A stretch of 64,000 nt of DNA from Rhizophagus irregularis (GCF_026210795.1 NC_089439.1:744001-808000); one strand, 5' to 3'; shown: positions 9,317 to 21,603, numbered from the stretch's first letter. Made by a program: numbers and translations. The notes: a model not told the origin generated them from the sequence alone.

Positions 9317-12300
9317 ATGTATCAATGTAACTTTTGTAAACGTTATTTTTCACGAAAACAAGACCTGACCCAACATTGTCACCAGCTTCACTCATATACC
9401 GACCATTCTCGTACATTAAATTGGGTTCAGGATCAACAATCAAGTTCTAATAATAATATACGGCAAAAAACTATTGATAATAACGTTTGGAATGAAATTG
9501 AAGGTTTAGATATCTTTTTACAAATGACAAGTGGTGACGACAAACAAAACAATGAGGTATTTGCATAAATTTTTATTAAAAATCATTGTAAAAATAATTT
9601 ATTAATCACTACTTATTAACTAATTTGTTAAGAAATTGGATTTAAATAATGCAGCAGACGTACCTATAGCCTTCAATGAATATACCTCTTTTCAGAATTA
9701 TGATTATACAGATAATGATATAAGTGAATATCATGAAATCACCCAATCGCAAGAAAGTAAAAGCATCTCTTCTAAAGCATCAAGCGAAGATTTTTGTGGC
9801 GTGAGTTTAGCTGATGCATATAAAGATTTGAATAACGATTCAGAACTAACATTATGGCCAAGTGAAACGTACAAAGAATTTATGATGGCTGTAACACAAT
9901 ATCACCTTTCTGATGCAGCCGCTGATTCTATGTTACGTATACTAAAAAAACATTGTACCGATCAACTTTCTGGATCTACTAGAAAAGGGCGCACATTTAT
10001 TAATAATATGGATGTTAAAGGTTTACAATTTAAAGAAAAAGAACTCCTTACATTTGAAGAAGAAATTTATAAATTACATTATAGGCCAATTTATGATGCG
10101 ATAAAAAGTCTGGTTTCAAATTCAGATTTGAGTAAAGACTTTCTTTTCAATTATGAAGAACAATGGGAATATGGTCTTGTAAGTATTTTAAGTATATACA
10201 GTATGTGTGTTGATATATTTGATATATTATAATAATAATTTTATTCTAGGATGGATCACTTGTACGTGTATATTCTAAACAAAATACTGCAGACTGGTGG
10301 CGTGAAAGATATAATCCATTTAGCAAGATTCTGGCCATTATGATCTACATTGATGGAACTACTCTTGATACTCTTGGGCGAAAATCTGAGTATCCTATTT
10401 TCTTAACCCTTGGAAATATTCCAAATTTACGCCGTAATTTACCTGATTCAAAGGTTCTTATTGGATTTTTACCACACTTAACTACGCGAGATAATAAATT
10501 GCGAAATTCAAAGGAATTTAAGCAAAAGCAACGGGACTTGAAGCATCGTGCTTTGAAATATTTATTAGGTCCACTTCTTAAGGAGGATGGTATATACTTA
10601 GCAATAAATGGAAAAGTTGAGCACTTTACCATTTATTTGTCTAGTATAATTGCGGATATGCTAGAAGCACAGGATATTTGTTGTACTTACAAGTCATATC
10701 GTACACGATGTCCCTGTTATAAATGTCTTACGCCCGGTGATCAATTAAATAATATGAATATTGAACAGGATATGATAGATTTACGTAATCATGAAAATAT
10801 GCAAGAAGCTATTGCTTCTCACAATGCAGAAAATTGTTCCATTCACGAATATGACAATTTTTTCTGGAATTTTAGGTATTAATTTATTCAAATTTATTTG
10901 ATGATTCCTTTTTTTTATTTAATTTTAAAATTATAATTTTTTTTTAGAATGATGAACATATATGATGCAGCAGCACTAGATCGTATGCATTTACAAGAAA
11001 TCGGATTATTTCCATATATGCTTGATTATACAAGAGATATGCTCATGTATCAGTATGGAAATCGAATAATCAGTAAAATGGACAATCGACTGGCTACTAT
11101 TACACGATTTAATAATTTAAGAATATTAAAAAAAGGTTATCAACAGGGTACAAAATTTACAGGAGGTGAAATGCGAGATGTTATGAAGATTATTGTATTT
11201 GTCCTTGATGAGCTGTACACAACAGATAATAAAATTAATCAAAACCAAACAGATAGTAATTTATATACTATTGCTTCATGTAAAAACCTTATTATATGTT
11301 ACATTAAATTTATTAAGATGTATATTACGTCACGAAAAAAGAAATTTAATGAAGATGATTTAAAAATCTTCGAAGTATGATTATTTCTTTAGTATAATAT
11401 TACATATAATTTTTTACTAATTTGTTTTTTTAATATAGCGTGAAATAATTGATTGGTCTAATGATTTTGTAAATATATTTGCGCAATTCTCCCCTAGTGG
11501 ACTTCAGTTACCAAAGCTTCATATGTGGAAATATCATACTATTCATACCATTCGGCGATATGGTGCATTAAATGGGCTGACAACTGAGACGTACGAAACG
11601 CTTCACAAAAATTGGGTTAAAAATCCATATAGAATGTCTAATAAAAAGAATACACATAATCAAATGTTAAAGACGGTATGTTATATATAATGCAATTTTC
11701 AGCCAAATAAATGTAAAAGATTTTTTTAACAATTTAAATATATTATTAGATTTGACGACAAATAATTACAAATACCATTACGAAAAAAACTATAAGTTTA
11801 AAACTAAATTCTATGAAATCACTCCTTTGGGAATTGCCAATAAGTGAAATATATACTCTTCAAGAAAAGCTTAAGCATGAAGAAAATATAAATGAATTGT
11901 GTATTGAAGGAATGGAACATTTAATTGCTTGTTTAGATATATACTTAGATGATATATCTAAGGTTGCTTGCCGAAACATAGGGGTTTAGGCAAGATGGCA
12001 TTTCGCCGAAAAGTGAAATTCTGCCGAAACTATATTAAAGTTATATTAAAAAACTGGTGAAACTTTGGAGAAAGGCGAAACTGCCGAAACTTATTATAAA
12101 TGCCGAAACTGCTGAAACTCTGCCGAAACTATAATAAATCTATAGTAAAATTTTGACGAAACTAATCGTAGGATTTTGAAGAGGTTTAGACAAGCAACCT
12201 TAGATATATCTAATGCATCGGCAAATGAAGAAATTTATTTAAAGATTTATGCTAACGGAACACTGTCAAATGGAGAAATCGTATATGCAACAAGTAAATT

Positions 12301-12686
12301 TCATGGTTACGCAAGATTTAGTGATGTTGCAATTGCAATGGGTGATACAGATTACTTAACTGACGGTGGATTATGTTATGGCAAGGCAAGTATTTATATA
12401 ATTTATTTTAACTAAAACTAAACACTATTTAATATTTTTATTTATTTTACAGGTATTAATGTTAATTGAAGTTTCGTTCCTTCCTAATCATCCTTATTTA
12501 TCTCTTGCTTTAGTACATTGGTATGATTACTATTCTAAACGATATCCCATAATGTATGAATGTTCCCATATGAAATTTGTAAATCATTATGATTTAATAC
12601 CATTTGAATCCATTGCAGGTTTAGTGCATATGGTAAAACGGTTTGATTTTAATAATGAATTTTTCGTAAATAAGTTTATTTTTTGA
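9317..12686 (+). pseudogene. Plavaka-type transposase gene, interrupted
   Basis: The first exon encodes a single C2H2 zinc finger (CNFCKRYF then HCHQLH). The third holds the Plavaka hallmark block IDGTTLDTLGRKSEYPIFL with GNIPNLRR, followed by a Cys cluster (CPCYKCL). Plavaka is a fungal branch of the CACTA-like DNA transposons, and this protein would cut and join element ends. Exons: 9,317-9,556, 9,633-10,178, 10,250-10,874, 10,948-11,374, 11,439-11,675, 11,750-12,385 and 12,453-12,686. The reading frame is kept across the junctions. Two lesions are visible: a TGA at 11,753-11,755 and a 244-bp MITE at 11,959-12,202. The intron after 12,385 appears to use a GC donor (AAG/GCAAGT). I could not find its terminal repeats. 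Confidence 0.85.
11959..12202. mobile_element. 244-bp hAT-type MITE inside the Plavaka exon
   Basis: Terminal inverted repeats TAAGGTTGCTTG and CAAGCAACCTTA, flanked by a perfect 8-bp duplication gatatatc (11,951-11,958 and 12,203-12,210). The body is built from repeated tgccgaaact. An 8-bp duplication points to mobilisation by a hAT transposase. The coding sequence resumes directly after the duplication. Confidence 0.88.
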
Positions 12687-13080
12687 AAATATATATAGTA
12701 AATAGTAGTATCCAATATACATGGCCTGGTAATTCAGTATTTTCGTATAAATACGTAATTCGTAATCCTGGTAATTAATTACCAGATTACTTGAAAAATA
12801 CGTAAATACGTAATTATTTACGTATAACGTAATTATTTATATATGACGTAATTAAATTAATATAAATATATATATATAATTAATAGATAATATAGTGCGA
12901 AATTATTTTGATCAACTTCCAAATTAATAAAACTATCTAAACCATAAATAGTAATTTATTTATTAAGTAAAAAAACTATAAAAAGTAATCATTCATTTTT
13001 TTTTTAACATTTAAAAAAGAATTTATAATTCTTTCGCGTTATAATATACTTCTTTTAAATCTTTTTAAGATATTTTAAAT

Positions 13081-15562
13081 ATGGATGACAGTAATGATAA
13101 TCAAAATACAATTATTAATCAAAATAAAAAAAAACGTGGTCGTCCAAAAACTGATATTTGGGATTATTTTAAGGAAGGGCCAAGAAATAGAGGGCATTGT
13201 TCAGCAGAATGTAATTTTTGTGGCTGGAAACAACAAGTAGGTCAGCCTATTGAAATGCAAGGACATATTGCTTTAAATTGTTTAAAGGTATCACCTGAAG
13301 TAAAGTCTTTATTCCTGGAAAAAGTAAAAAATAATGGACATCTCGGTTATAATAAAAAAATTAAAATTAGCCACAATCAGCCAAAAATAGATGAGATATT
13401 TGATTCAACCAAAATTGATCAAGCTAAAATTGAAATGGCAAATCGTGCTATTGTAAAATTTTTTGCTTGCTGCGGTATCCCTTTTCATATAATTGAAAAC
13501 CCTTTTTTCATTGATCTTCTTCGTACATTATGTCCGGGATATAATCCACCATGTAGACAAACTCTTACAGAAGATATGCTTAATGCGGAAATTTCACATG
13601 TTATTACTGAAATAAATCTTAAATTAAATAATGAAAAAAATCTTACATTGGGTACGTAATAATAATTTATTATAAAATATAATAAATTAAATTATTAATT
13701 GTAATTTCTTAATTTTTAAAGGAGTAGATGGTTGGACGAGTACTAGTGGACAATCACTTTATGCATTTGTTATTATTACTGGTGAAAGAAAAGAATATAT
13801 TCACTCAGTTCAAAATTTATCAAACTATTCACATACGGGAGAGTTTTTAGCAAATAAAATAATTGAGGTAATTGAAAATGTTGGAGTTACAAAATTTGCA
13901 GGAATAGTATCAGATAATGCATCTACAATGGTCATGGCAAAAAAGCTAGTTAACGATCGATATGGATTTATAATGCCAATTCGGTGCATTGCACATCATA
14001 TAAATCTATTAACCAATGATATTTGTAAATTAGAGTTTGCCCAATCAATATTAAAAAAATGTATGAAATTAGTTCATTTTTTTAAAGCATCTCATCGGGC
14101 AGGTGCAGAATTAACAGATGAAATAAAGGAAAATATGGTTAAAGGTGGTAAATTAAAGGGGTATTGTCAAACGAGATGGATGACTGCATGTGATTGTGTT
14201 TCTTCAGTTTTAAGATGCGAAGAAGCTCTAAAAAATGTTGGTATTTATTGATTATTTTTAATTATTTATTTTTAATTAATTTTAATAAATTTATCTAATT
14301 TTAGATAGCAAATAATAACCCGAATTACCTAAAGCAAAATATCAAAGAAATTATTACGAGGCGTTTTTTTATGGATATTGAAGAATTACAATTAATTCTT
14401 AAGCCAATAAAAGAAGCCATCAAATATTTAGAAATGAAAAATGCAACGTTAGCAGATTGTTTCTTACAATTAATAAAATTGTCATATTCAATCAAAAGCT
14501 TATCAGAAACTCATACTACTTTTCGACAACAATGCATTAAAGCATTTAATAAAAGGTGGATGCAGTTCGATTTTAGGTTATATATGTTAGCCTATTTACT
14601 TCACCCACTATACCGTGGTACGTATTTGATAAAATAAAATGATGATTTTTACCTTATTTAACAATTAATTAATTATTAATTAATTAAAATATCATAGGTA
14701 AAGGATTCCGAAATCAAGTATGCCGTAAAGTAGTTTATTGGGCAATTGAAAATATATGGATAAAAATGGGAGGCGGAGAAAATTCCAGTTCCAAATTAAT
14801 TGGGCAAATTGCTGCTTTTCGTGATAATCTTCCTCCTTATAATGATGAATTTGTTCCTAAATATTATACAGTTGAGCGTTGGTGGAGTTATGTAGAACAA
14901 GATGAAGGAGAAGAAAATTTTATCCAACAACTTGCATTAAAAATATTTTCAATAACTCCACACAATGCAGGATGTGAGAGAATATTTTCCGTGATGGGTT
15001 GGTATATGAATAAAAGGAGAACACGGTAAATATTTATTTTATTGTTGCTAGTTATTAATTTTTTTTTTGAATTTTAAATTTTAAGTAATTCCTTTCAATT
15101 AGATTAAGTGTGAATCATTTACAAAATCTTACGAAACTTCACACATATTATGTTTCAAACGCGAAAACTGAATTAAAGTATACGGCTAGAGATATGAATG
15201 TCAAGAATGATGAAGAGTTTTATCAATTGGTAAGAAATGGTATATATCAAAATATTAATGATGAAATTGGAGAGGAAGAATTAGATAATGAAGACGAAGA
15301 TTATGGTGATACAGAAGACGAACTTGTTGACATAGAAGAGTATGAAAAATTTGGGCATAAAAGTAACGATAGTGTTTTACAAAGTGAAAACTATTTTAAT
15401 TTTGTATCAAAGGAGCTAGTGGAATTATTAAAACTTCAGGAGCCGCGAGTAGTTATTGAACCCGTAAATGTTGATCATATTGTTGACCACGGTAACGAAA
15501 ATTTCGATATAGAGAAATTATTAGACCAACAATTTAGTGAAGATGATGATGTTAACGTTTAG
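13081..15562 (+). CDS. hAT transposase, five exons
   Basis: Exons about 13,081-13,651, 13,732-14,235, 14,305-14,619, 14,699-15,027 and 15,104-15,562. The N-terminus is basic (KKKRGRPKTD, an AT-hook-like run) followed by a BED-like Cys/His finger. Exon 2 opens with VDGWTSTSGQSLYAF and carries VSDNASTM, the region with catalytic aspartates in hAT/DUF659 proteins. Exon 4 ends in the hAT C-terminal dimerisation motif (AGCERIFSVMGW). The tail is strongly acidic. It would bind the element's ends and catalyse cut-and-paste movement. I see no stop or frame loss through the exons. The second intron needs a GTTGGT donor, which is unusual. This is the best candidate in the window for an active DNA transposase. 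Confidence 0.88.
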
Positions 15563-15844
15563 ATAGTCCATAACTCATATTCATTTGTTGTATATTTTGA
15601 TTTGTTTTATTTCTTTCAAAATTTTGAATAAAAGCTTCTAACAATTTTGCGTTCTAACATGAAGAATTTCTTCTTAATTTATTTTAAAGACAATAATTTA
15701 ATACATTATTTCATTTAATTTATTTTTAACAATTTTGTATAATTTTACTAATGTTTAACAGTTTTTATTTAATGCTTAACGAAATAGATTAATAATATTT
15801 AATGATCTAATTTAACAATTTACTTTAATAATGCTTAAGATTTT

Positions 15845-16905
15845 CAGAAACTGAAATCTACAAAAAAATAAAAAGAAAGAAACGTACGTTTCTTCAAATT
15901 TCAAAAGAATCCGCTCTCATACACGTACTTGTGTTCTAAGAAACCGAATCTACAAAAAATAAGAAACGTTAGTACGTTTCTTCAAAGTAAATTTCAAAAG
16001 AACCCGCCCCTATACACGTACCCGCGTTTCTTCAAAATAAATTTCAAAAGAACCCGCCCCTATACACGTACCCGTGTTCTTAGAAACCGAAATCTACAAA
16101 AAAAAATAAAAAAGAAAGAAACGTTAGACGTTTCTTCAAAGTAAATTTCGAAAGAATCCCGCATACACGTACTTGTGTCTTGTGTTCTAAACCGAAATCT
16201 ACAAAAAAATAAAAGGAAAGAAACGTTAGTACGTTTCTTCAAAGTTAATTTCGAAAGAACCCGCCCCTATACACGTACCCGTGTTCTTAGAAACCGAAAT
16301 CTACAAAAAAATAAAAAGAAAGAAACGTTAGACGTTTCTTCAAAGTAAATTTCGAAAGAATCCCGCATACACGTACTTGTGTCTTGTGTTCTAAACCGAA
16401 ATCTACAAAAAAATAAAAAGAAAGAAACGTTAGTACGTTTCTTCAAAGTAAATTTCGAAAGAACCCGCTCCTATATATGTACCCGTGTTCTTAGAAACCG
16501 AAATCTACAAAAAATAAAAAAGAAAGAAACGTTAGTACGTTTCTTCAAAATAAATTTCAAAAGAACTCGTCCCTATATATGTACCTGTGTTATAAAAAAC
16601 CGAAATCTACAAAAAATAAAAAGAAAGAAACGTTAGTACGTTTCTTCAAAGTAAATTTCAAAAGAACCCGCCCCTCTACACGTACCCGTGTTATAAAAAA
16701 CCGAAATCTACAAAAAAATAAAAAGAAAGAAACGTTAGTACGTTTCTTCAAAGTAAATTTCAAAAGAATCCGCCCCTATACACGTACCCGTGTTCTTTAT
16801 AGAAACCGAAATCTACAAAAAATAAAAAGAAAGAAACGTTAGTACGTTTCTTCAAAGTAAATTTCAAAAGAGCCCGCCTCCATATACTTACCCGCAGATT
16901 CCTGG
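15845..16905 (-). repeat. Minisatellite of about 103-bp splice-module-like units inside the hAT element
   Basis: About ten copies. Each has the palindrome GAAACGTTAGTACGTTTC, a Cys/Pro-like CG-rich stretch (acccgcccctatacacgtac) and ccgaaatctacaaaaaaat. On the minus strand the unit reads acceptor-like TTTTTTTGTAG, a short core ATTTCGGTTTCTAAGAACAC, then donor-like GTACGTGT. It lies between the transposase and the right end of the element. Confidence 0.85.
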
Positions 16906-17339
16906 AAGCCGAAACTTATTTATTTATTAAATAAAAAAAATACAATCTAAAAAAAAAGAGTACATTTTTAATGATTGGAATTGATAATCTAATCAAATCT
17001 ATTCCGATCAATTACGTAATTACGTACATCGTAAATAATTACGGTAAACGTAAATTATTTACGGGTACATTTGATTAATTACGAAGTCATAAATAATTAC
17101 GTTAAACGTAATTATTTACGGTAAACGTAATTATTTACGAAATACGTAATTATTTACGGTAAACGTAATTATTTACGAAATACGTAATTATTTACGTATT
17201 TCGAATTACGAATTACGTTTTTGGCCAATGATTTACCAGGCCATGTATAGTATCCAATATAATGTATAACATTTAATAATAAAGTAATCATAATATTAAT
17301 ATTATTAACAATAATATTCATATTAAATTAATTGAAAAA

Positions 17340-17536
17340 TTTTTTTAAAAAATCCTTAGAGTTTTTTATTTAAGGATCTTTAAAGAATCTGACAATTAAT
17401 AGATTCCTAAAAGATCCTTAAAAATTAGCAAAGAATTTTTAGGATTCCATGAATTTGCGAATCTTTAGGGATTCTATAGAAAATTATGGAATCCTTGTGG
17501 ATCCTATTCCGAAAAATATTACTGATGCAAATTTCC
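17340..17536 (-). repeat. GGATCC-rich repeat, reverse copy
   Basis: On the minus strand it starts catcagtaatatttttcgg and continues with ggatccacaaggattcc-like units, matching the copies at 6,597 and 18,027. It lies just outside the hAT element. Confidence 0.45.
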
Positions 17537-17578
17537 GAATTCTGAAAATTAATGTAATACAAAGAAATTCGACGAATG

Positions 17579-18026
17579 TTAAGAGAATTTTGAATCTAAA
17601 CTCTTGAGCTGTAAATTTTTTTGATTTAGATTAGTAAAATAAATTAATGCGGTGTAAAAATCATTATATACCAGATAATAACTTTGACTTACTAATTCTT
17701 CGTAACTACTACTATTACCATCATCAGCATTGCTCGATTCTTCGATCATAGACGAAATCTCTGGACTTTGTTCTGAATCTTCTTTCGCCGCTAACTCCTG
17801 CAACAAACGCGGAGTTACAGTAACTTTATTTTTGATCGATTGCTGATAATTGATTATACATTAATATTTGCGAAATATTTTAAAATTTTTAACTTCAAAG
17901 TACTGATGAACGTTATTATTACCATAAGAAAATCAACTCTCTTTAAAACTAACTTGTCGTTGCATTTAATCCTAGGGCTACTGGGATTTAAGACAATATC
18001 GCAGATGGCGAGTACATAAACCCAGT
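17579..18026 (-). pseudogene. Fragment of a second copy of the 7.4-9.1 kb gene
   Basis: The minus strand reads VLAICDIVLNPSSPRIK, closely matching AVCEIVLNPRHPRIS in the gene at 7.4-9.1 kb. A donor-like GTAATAAT follows, then an acidic Ser/Glu-rich last exon beginning after an AG at about 17,800. Only the last two exons are present. The upstream boundary at 18,027 coincides with the start of a GATCC-rich repeat, which appears to have cut the gene. The acidic character of the tail is conserved although its sequence is not. Confidence 0.6.
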
Positions 18027-18205
18027 CATCAGTAAATTTTTTGGGGTGCGGATCCTTAGGGATTCCAAAAATTCTGTAATTAGTAAAGATCTTTAAGGAA
18101 CCTTCCCCACCAGCGAGGATTCCCTATCATAAAATTTTTATAGAATCCTTAAGGATCCTAAGTTCGCCAATAAGGAATCCTTAAGGTATTTTTTATTTAT
18201 ATTTG
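18027..18205 (+). repeat. GGATCC-rich repeat, copy at 18 kb
   Basis: Starts catcagtaaattttttgggg, the same leader as at 6,228, then ggatccttagggattcc-type units and ccttccccacc. It interrupts the gene fragment to its left. Confidence 0.5.
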
Positions 18206-18224
18206 TCTATTATTATATGGGTTT

Positions 18225-18519
18225 AAAATTTGTGCGCACCTGCGCATGTGCGCACCCCCATGGATATATTATATATAAAAGTCAAAAATGACATTCTAAA
18301 CCCTTCATGGCTCATTAAGTAAAGTTGTAGAATAGGCAAAAATACGCATAGTAAATAAATTATTAAGGCTCTATAATATATACGTAAGAGTTGCGGCATG
18401 AATATTTAAAAAAATCGGGATTTTACTAAAGTCACGTGATAAATAATGATCGACAAATTTACTATATAAAAATTACCAAAAATGGAGGGTGCGCACATGC
18501 GCGGGTGCGCACAAATTTT
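18225..18519. mobile_element. 295-bp MITE with long GTGCGCAC-type ends
   Basis: The ends AAAATTTGTGCGCACCTGCG and the complement of AAAATTTGTGCGCACCCGCG form an inverted repeat of about 40 bases. The GC-rich alternating purine/pyrimidine ends stand out from the AT-rich surroundings. The interior has no coding capacity and contains gtcacgtgat. A target duplication is not clear because the flanks are themselves AT palindromes. Confidence 0.7.
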
Positions 18520-18956
18520 ATTTCCTTATTATATCATTTAATTTATTAATTTTATTTATTATATTTTATTTATTATTATTAATACATCTATTTATTATGT
18601 TCCATACATTATTATATATTTTTTTTAAAGCTAATTAATCAAAAGTATTAAATAAAAATAGCTTCAATAATTAAATACTAAAACCTGTATATTTTTTTTT
18701 TTTTTTTTTTTTTAATGATTTATATAAGCTTTATTGATATTAAGTTTATATACCATACAAATAAATTATCATGAGCTATATCCACCCAGTAGGATGCAAT
18801 CATCAAAATACCAATACAAATAAAAACAAAAGTAAATAAAAATTATTGATACTATGTTTATCTATAAAAAATTTTTTTTTTTTTTTTTTTTCCCCATTCC
18901 TTTTCCCATTCCTTTTCCTTTCAGAATTGATGAATTTGAATTCATAATAATGTTAG

Positions 18957-20555
18957 TCATGTTATTATTAGATCTGCTATAACATTGTCAATAATATTTT
19001 TTGTCTTCTTATAAGCCCAACTATACCACCAGTTGTTACTAATCAATAAGCACATCTGATCATGAGCTTTTTTCCCCATTCTATAACACTTTGATAAAAT
19101 AAAATTTTCATTCATTGAGTTTTCAGATTGTACTGTATCCAACTCAAATATAATATCATCCAGTACTACAGTTTGATCTTTCTGTGAAATTGGTAAATCA
19201 TTCTTTTTTGCAGAATGTTTATCCTGTCTTGACTGTTTCCCTTGTTGGTGACAGAATTTTAAATAACGGTCCATATATTCAGATTTATTTAATTTGTCTT
19301 TTCTTTCAATATTTCTATCTTTTTCCCATGCAATAGTAGCATTACATCTTGGCAGCCAGATTAGTTCTTTAAAGTGAATAATAAAAGAATCCAGGAGTGA
19401 GGCCAGAAATAAAATGTTCTTTGACTCTAAAAATCCAAATAACTGTTTTGATACTTTGGAAAGATTAGTGTTAATTTTAGCTTCCAGGGCTAATAAGCAA
19501 AAGTCAATAAATTTGTTGTTGTCATATTGTGATCCTAGTATCTGTTTTAGTTTCTCCCTTATGGCTTTAGGTGTATTTTTCTCCATATTACTCCATTTTT
19601 GAATTATATGAATCACATCATCTTGCATCCTGTTTTTAATTATAGGCCATAGATCCTTATTGGCATCACATTCAATAAAATGATATATGTCTTCTTCTTT
19701 GTTATCATTATACCTGGGACAAACAAAATCTTTGTATATATTTGGTTTTCGCTGTATAAGAGTGGCACCTATAGGGAGAAGTTTAGCAAATAGTTTAATA
19801 ATAAATATTAAATGCCAATGTTTTTTAACTGAAATACAATTAAACCCTTTATATCTGTGAATTAAGTTCCAAGTTATGTTCCAGGCAATTGGTATTTCAT
19901 GTCCATTGGTTTTTAGCATTGACCATTCTGCTGCCACTCTGGTATTCATTAGAGTTTTGATAAATTTTCTTAAGTTGTATTCAATTGGAATCTGTTTAAA
20001 AATTGGAAAAAATCTAATTGTTCTATTACTATAGTTAAACCTGTTGTTAAAGTAACATCTGCTGTTACTTGTGTTCTTAGCTAAATCATCTACTATTTCA
20101 TTCATAACATCTCCACTATGTCCCTTAACTTTCACTAATACTAGATCCATCTTTTTTTCTTGTAAAAGAATATCTATCTTAAGTAATATTAAAGAATTAG
20201 ACTGCTTCAATAATTTTCTGCCCGATTTATTATATTGATTGTTTATCATGTATATGGCGCTTTGACTATCTGTGTAAATCTTGATTTTTGCATTCATAGG
20301 ACCTGTGAGTAATGCTAGAAATATAGCTACTAATTCTGAACGTATAGATGAAGGCCATAGTGATATATTTGCTTGGGCTGACAAAGCAGGTTCATTATTA
20401 ACACAAAATGCCGCACCCATGTCTGTGTACACTAAATTAGGATCTTGTTTACCCATTGTTGTAGGGGTGCTTGGCTTGAGAGAACCATCTGTATAATATT
20501 CTACCATTGTTCTCTTTGCTAGTATATTTCTAATATTCATTAGTTGCATTTTCAA
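18957..20555 (-). CDS. LINE RNase H and C-terminal region, 532 aa
   Basis: An RNase HI domain spans about residues 18-160, with the four acidic positions visible in YTDGS (D23), SELVAI (E74), YTDSQSAI (D96) and the end of GHSGDVMNEIVDDLAK. It would degrade the RNA of the RNA/DNA hybrid. The C-terminal half has a Cys/His cluster (CPRYND then HFIEC), as in LINE zinc-binding tails, and an IWLPRCNATIAWE motif. A related motif occurs in an ORF inside the Polinton-like element at 52,579-53,019. The upstream connecting region continues in other frames at 20,728-21,441, so this ORF is a piece of a larger broken protein. Confidence 0.85.
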   Translation of the reverse strand: MKMQLMNIRNILAKRTMVEYYTDGSLKPSTPTTMGKQDPNLVYTDMGAAFCVNNEPALSAQANISLWPSSIRSELVAIFLALLTGPMNAKIKIYTDSQSAIYMINNQYNKSGRKLLKQSNSLILLKIDILLQEKKMDLVLVKVKGHSGDVMNEIVDDLAKNTSNSRCYFNNRFNYSNRTIRFFPIFKQIPIEYNLRKFIKTLMNTRVAAEWSMLKTNGHEIPIAWNITWNLIHRYKGFNCISVKKHWHLIFIIKLFAKLLPIGATLIQRKPNIYKDFVCPRYNDNKEEDIYHFIECDANKDLWPIIKNRMQDDVIHIIQKWSNMEKNTPKAIREKLKQILGSQYDNNKFIDFCLLALEAKINTNLSKVSKQLFGFLESKNILFLASLLDSFIIHFKELIWLPRCNATIAWEKDRNIERKDKLNKSEYMDRYLKFCHQQGKQSRQDKHSAKKNDLPISQKDQTVVLDDIIFELDTVQSENSMNENFILSKCYRMGKKAHDQMCLLISNNWWYSWAYKKTKNIIDNVIADLIIT

Positions 20556-21603
20556 GTTATCATCATCTATCCATCTGTGAATCCATATGTCTTGGACTAT
20601 CGGTAGGCTAATTATGGGATTTGGAGCTGATGTTGATAACTGTCATCAGGTATCGAGACATTAAATTAATGGGTTGATGACAGCCATTCACTAGGAAAAC
20701 TCCAGCCGCACATATTAGATTCTTTATTTAATATTGCCACTTTACAGCAGTGAGCTGGTATATGTCCTGCCAACCAATTGTTCCATTATCATTATATCCC
20801 AGACGATAATTCACTATAATCCCCTGTTCATGGCATCGTATCTTATTAATTTTGCCTAATGACCATACATCTGAATCTTCCCGAATAAAAATAACTTGTT
20901 TACGGCGCGCGTCCGGTATGATATCCAGTAAAAAGGCCCAATGATCAACTTCAGCAATTTTCATATCATCAATTATTGTCATATTATTTATTCTGGATGT
21001 GCACAAATGAGCCACATCACGATACCATCTAGCTACCCTTCCTTGTACTGGGAGTAATGCTAATCTATGGTATTGCTTTCATGTCATAAGATGTATACCT
21101 CTAATAAATAATTGATCAATATAGAATATCGAATAATGTGGGCTTTGGTTGATCTGGAATATATATTTTGTAAGCTGATACTGTTTAAAGAACTTTAATA
21201 ATGGCTCTTTTCCTTCTGAAACATTCCAGGTTGTTCTATCAATCGGGTCCGTTGCTATAGATATATCGAGAACTTTAGCTATTACTAATGCATTAAATGA
21301 GACGTTTTTCCTAGTTTGAAGTTTTATCCAAGGCATTACGTGAAGATCACAGTCAAAAATCGGATCTGTGATCAGTAATTTAAGCTGCGCGTCTCTGAGA
21401 CTGATATGTGTAGATATCTCTACATGTGAATCACTATTCATTCTAATCGTTAAGTCCGTTATAGTATTGATACAAAATATTTTCCATCAATGGTTCAATC
21501 CAAGACACCCCTCATGAAATATCAGTGACGAAGGTGTGTTCTTAGGTAATTTCATCCAGTTTTTAACCAACTTCATTACTGGAGCGAATACGTGATTCCA
21601 ATC

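Larger units (their letters stand above)
12717..17248. mobile_element. Complete-looking autonomous hAT element, 4.5 kb
   Basis: Inverted ends ATACATGGCCTGGTAA at the left and the complement at the right, flanked on both sides by agtatccaat (12,707-12,716 and 17,249-17,258). hAT elements normally duplicate 8 bp, so two of the ten matching bases may be chance. Subterminal regions at both ends are packed with palindromic GTAATTATTTACG-type motifs (12,745-12,860 and 16,985-17,225), likely transposase-binding sites. Inside lie a five-exon transposase and a minisatellite. It sits just 3' of the Plavaka gene. Confidence 0.85.
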
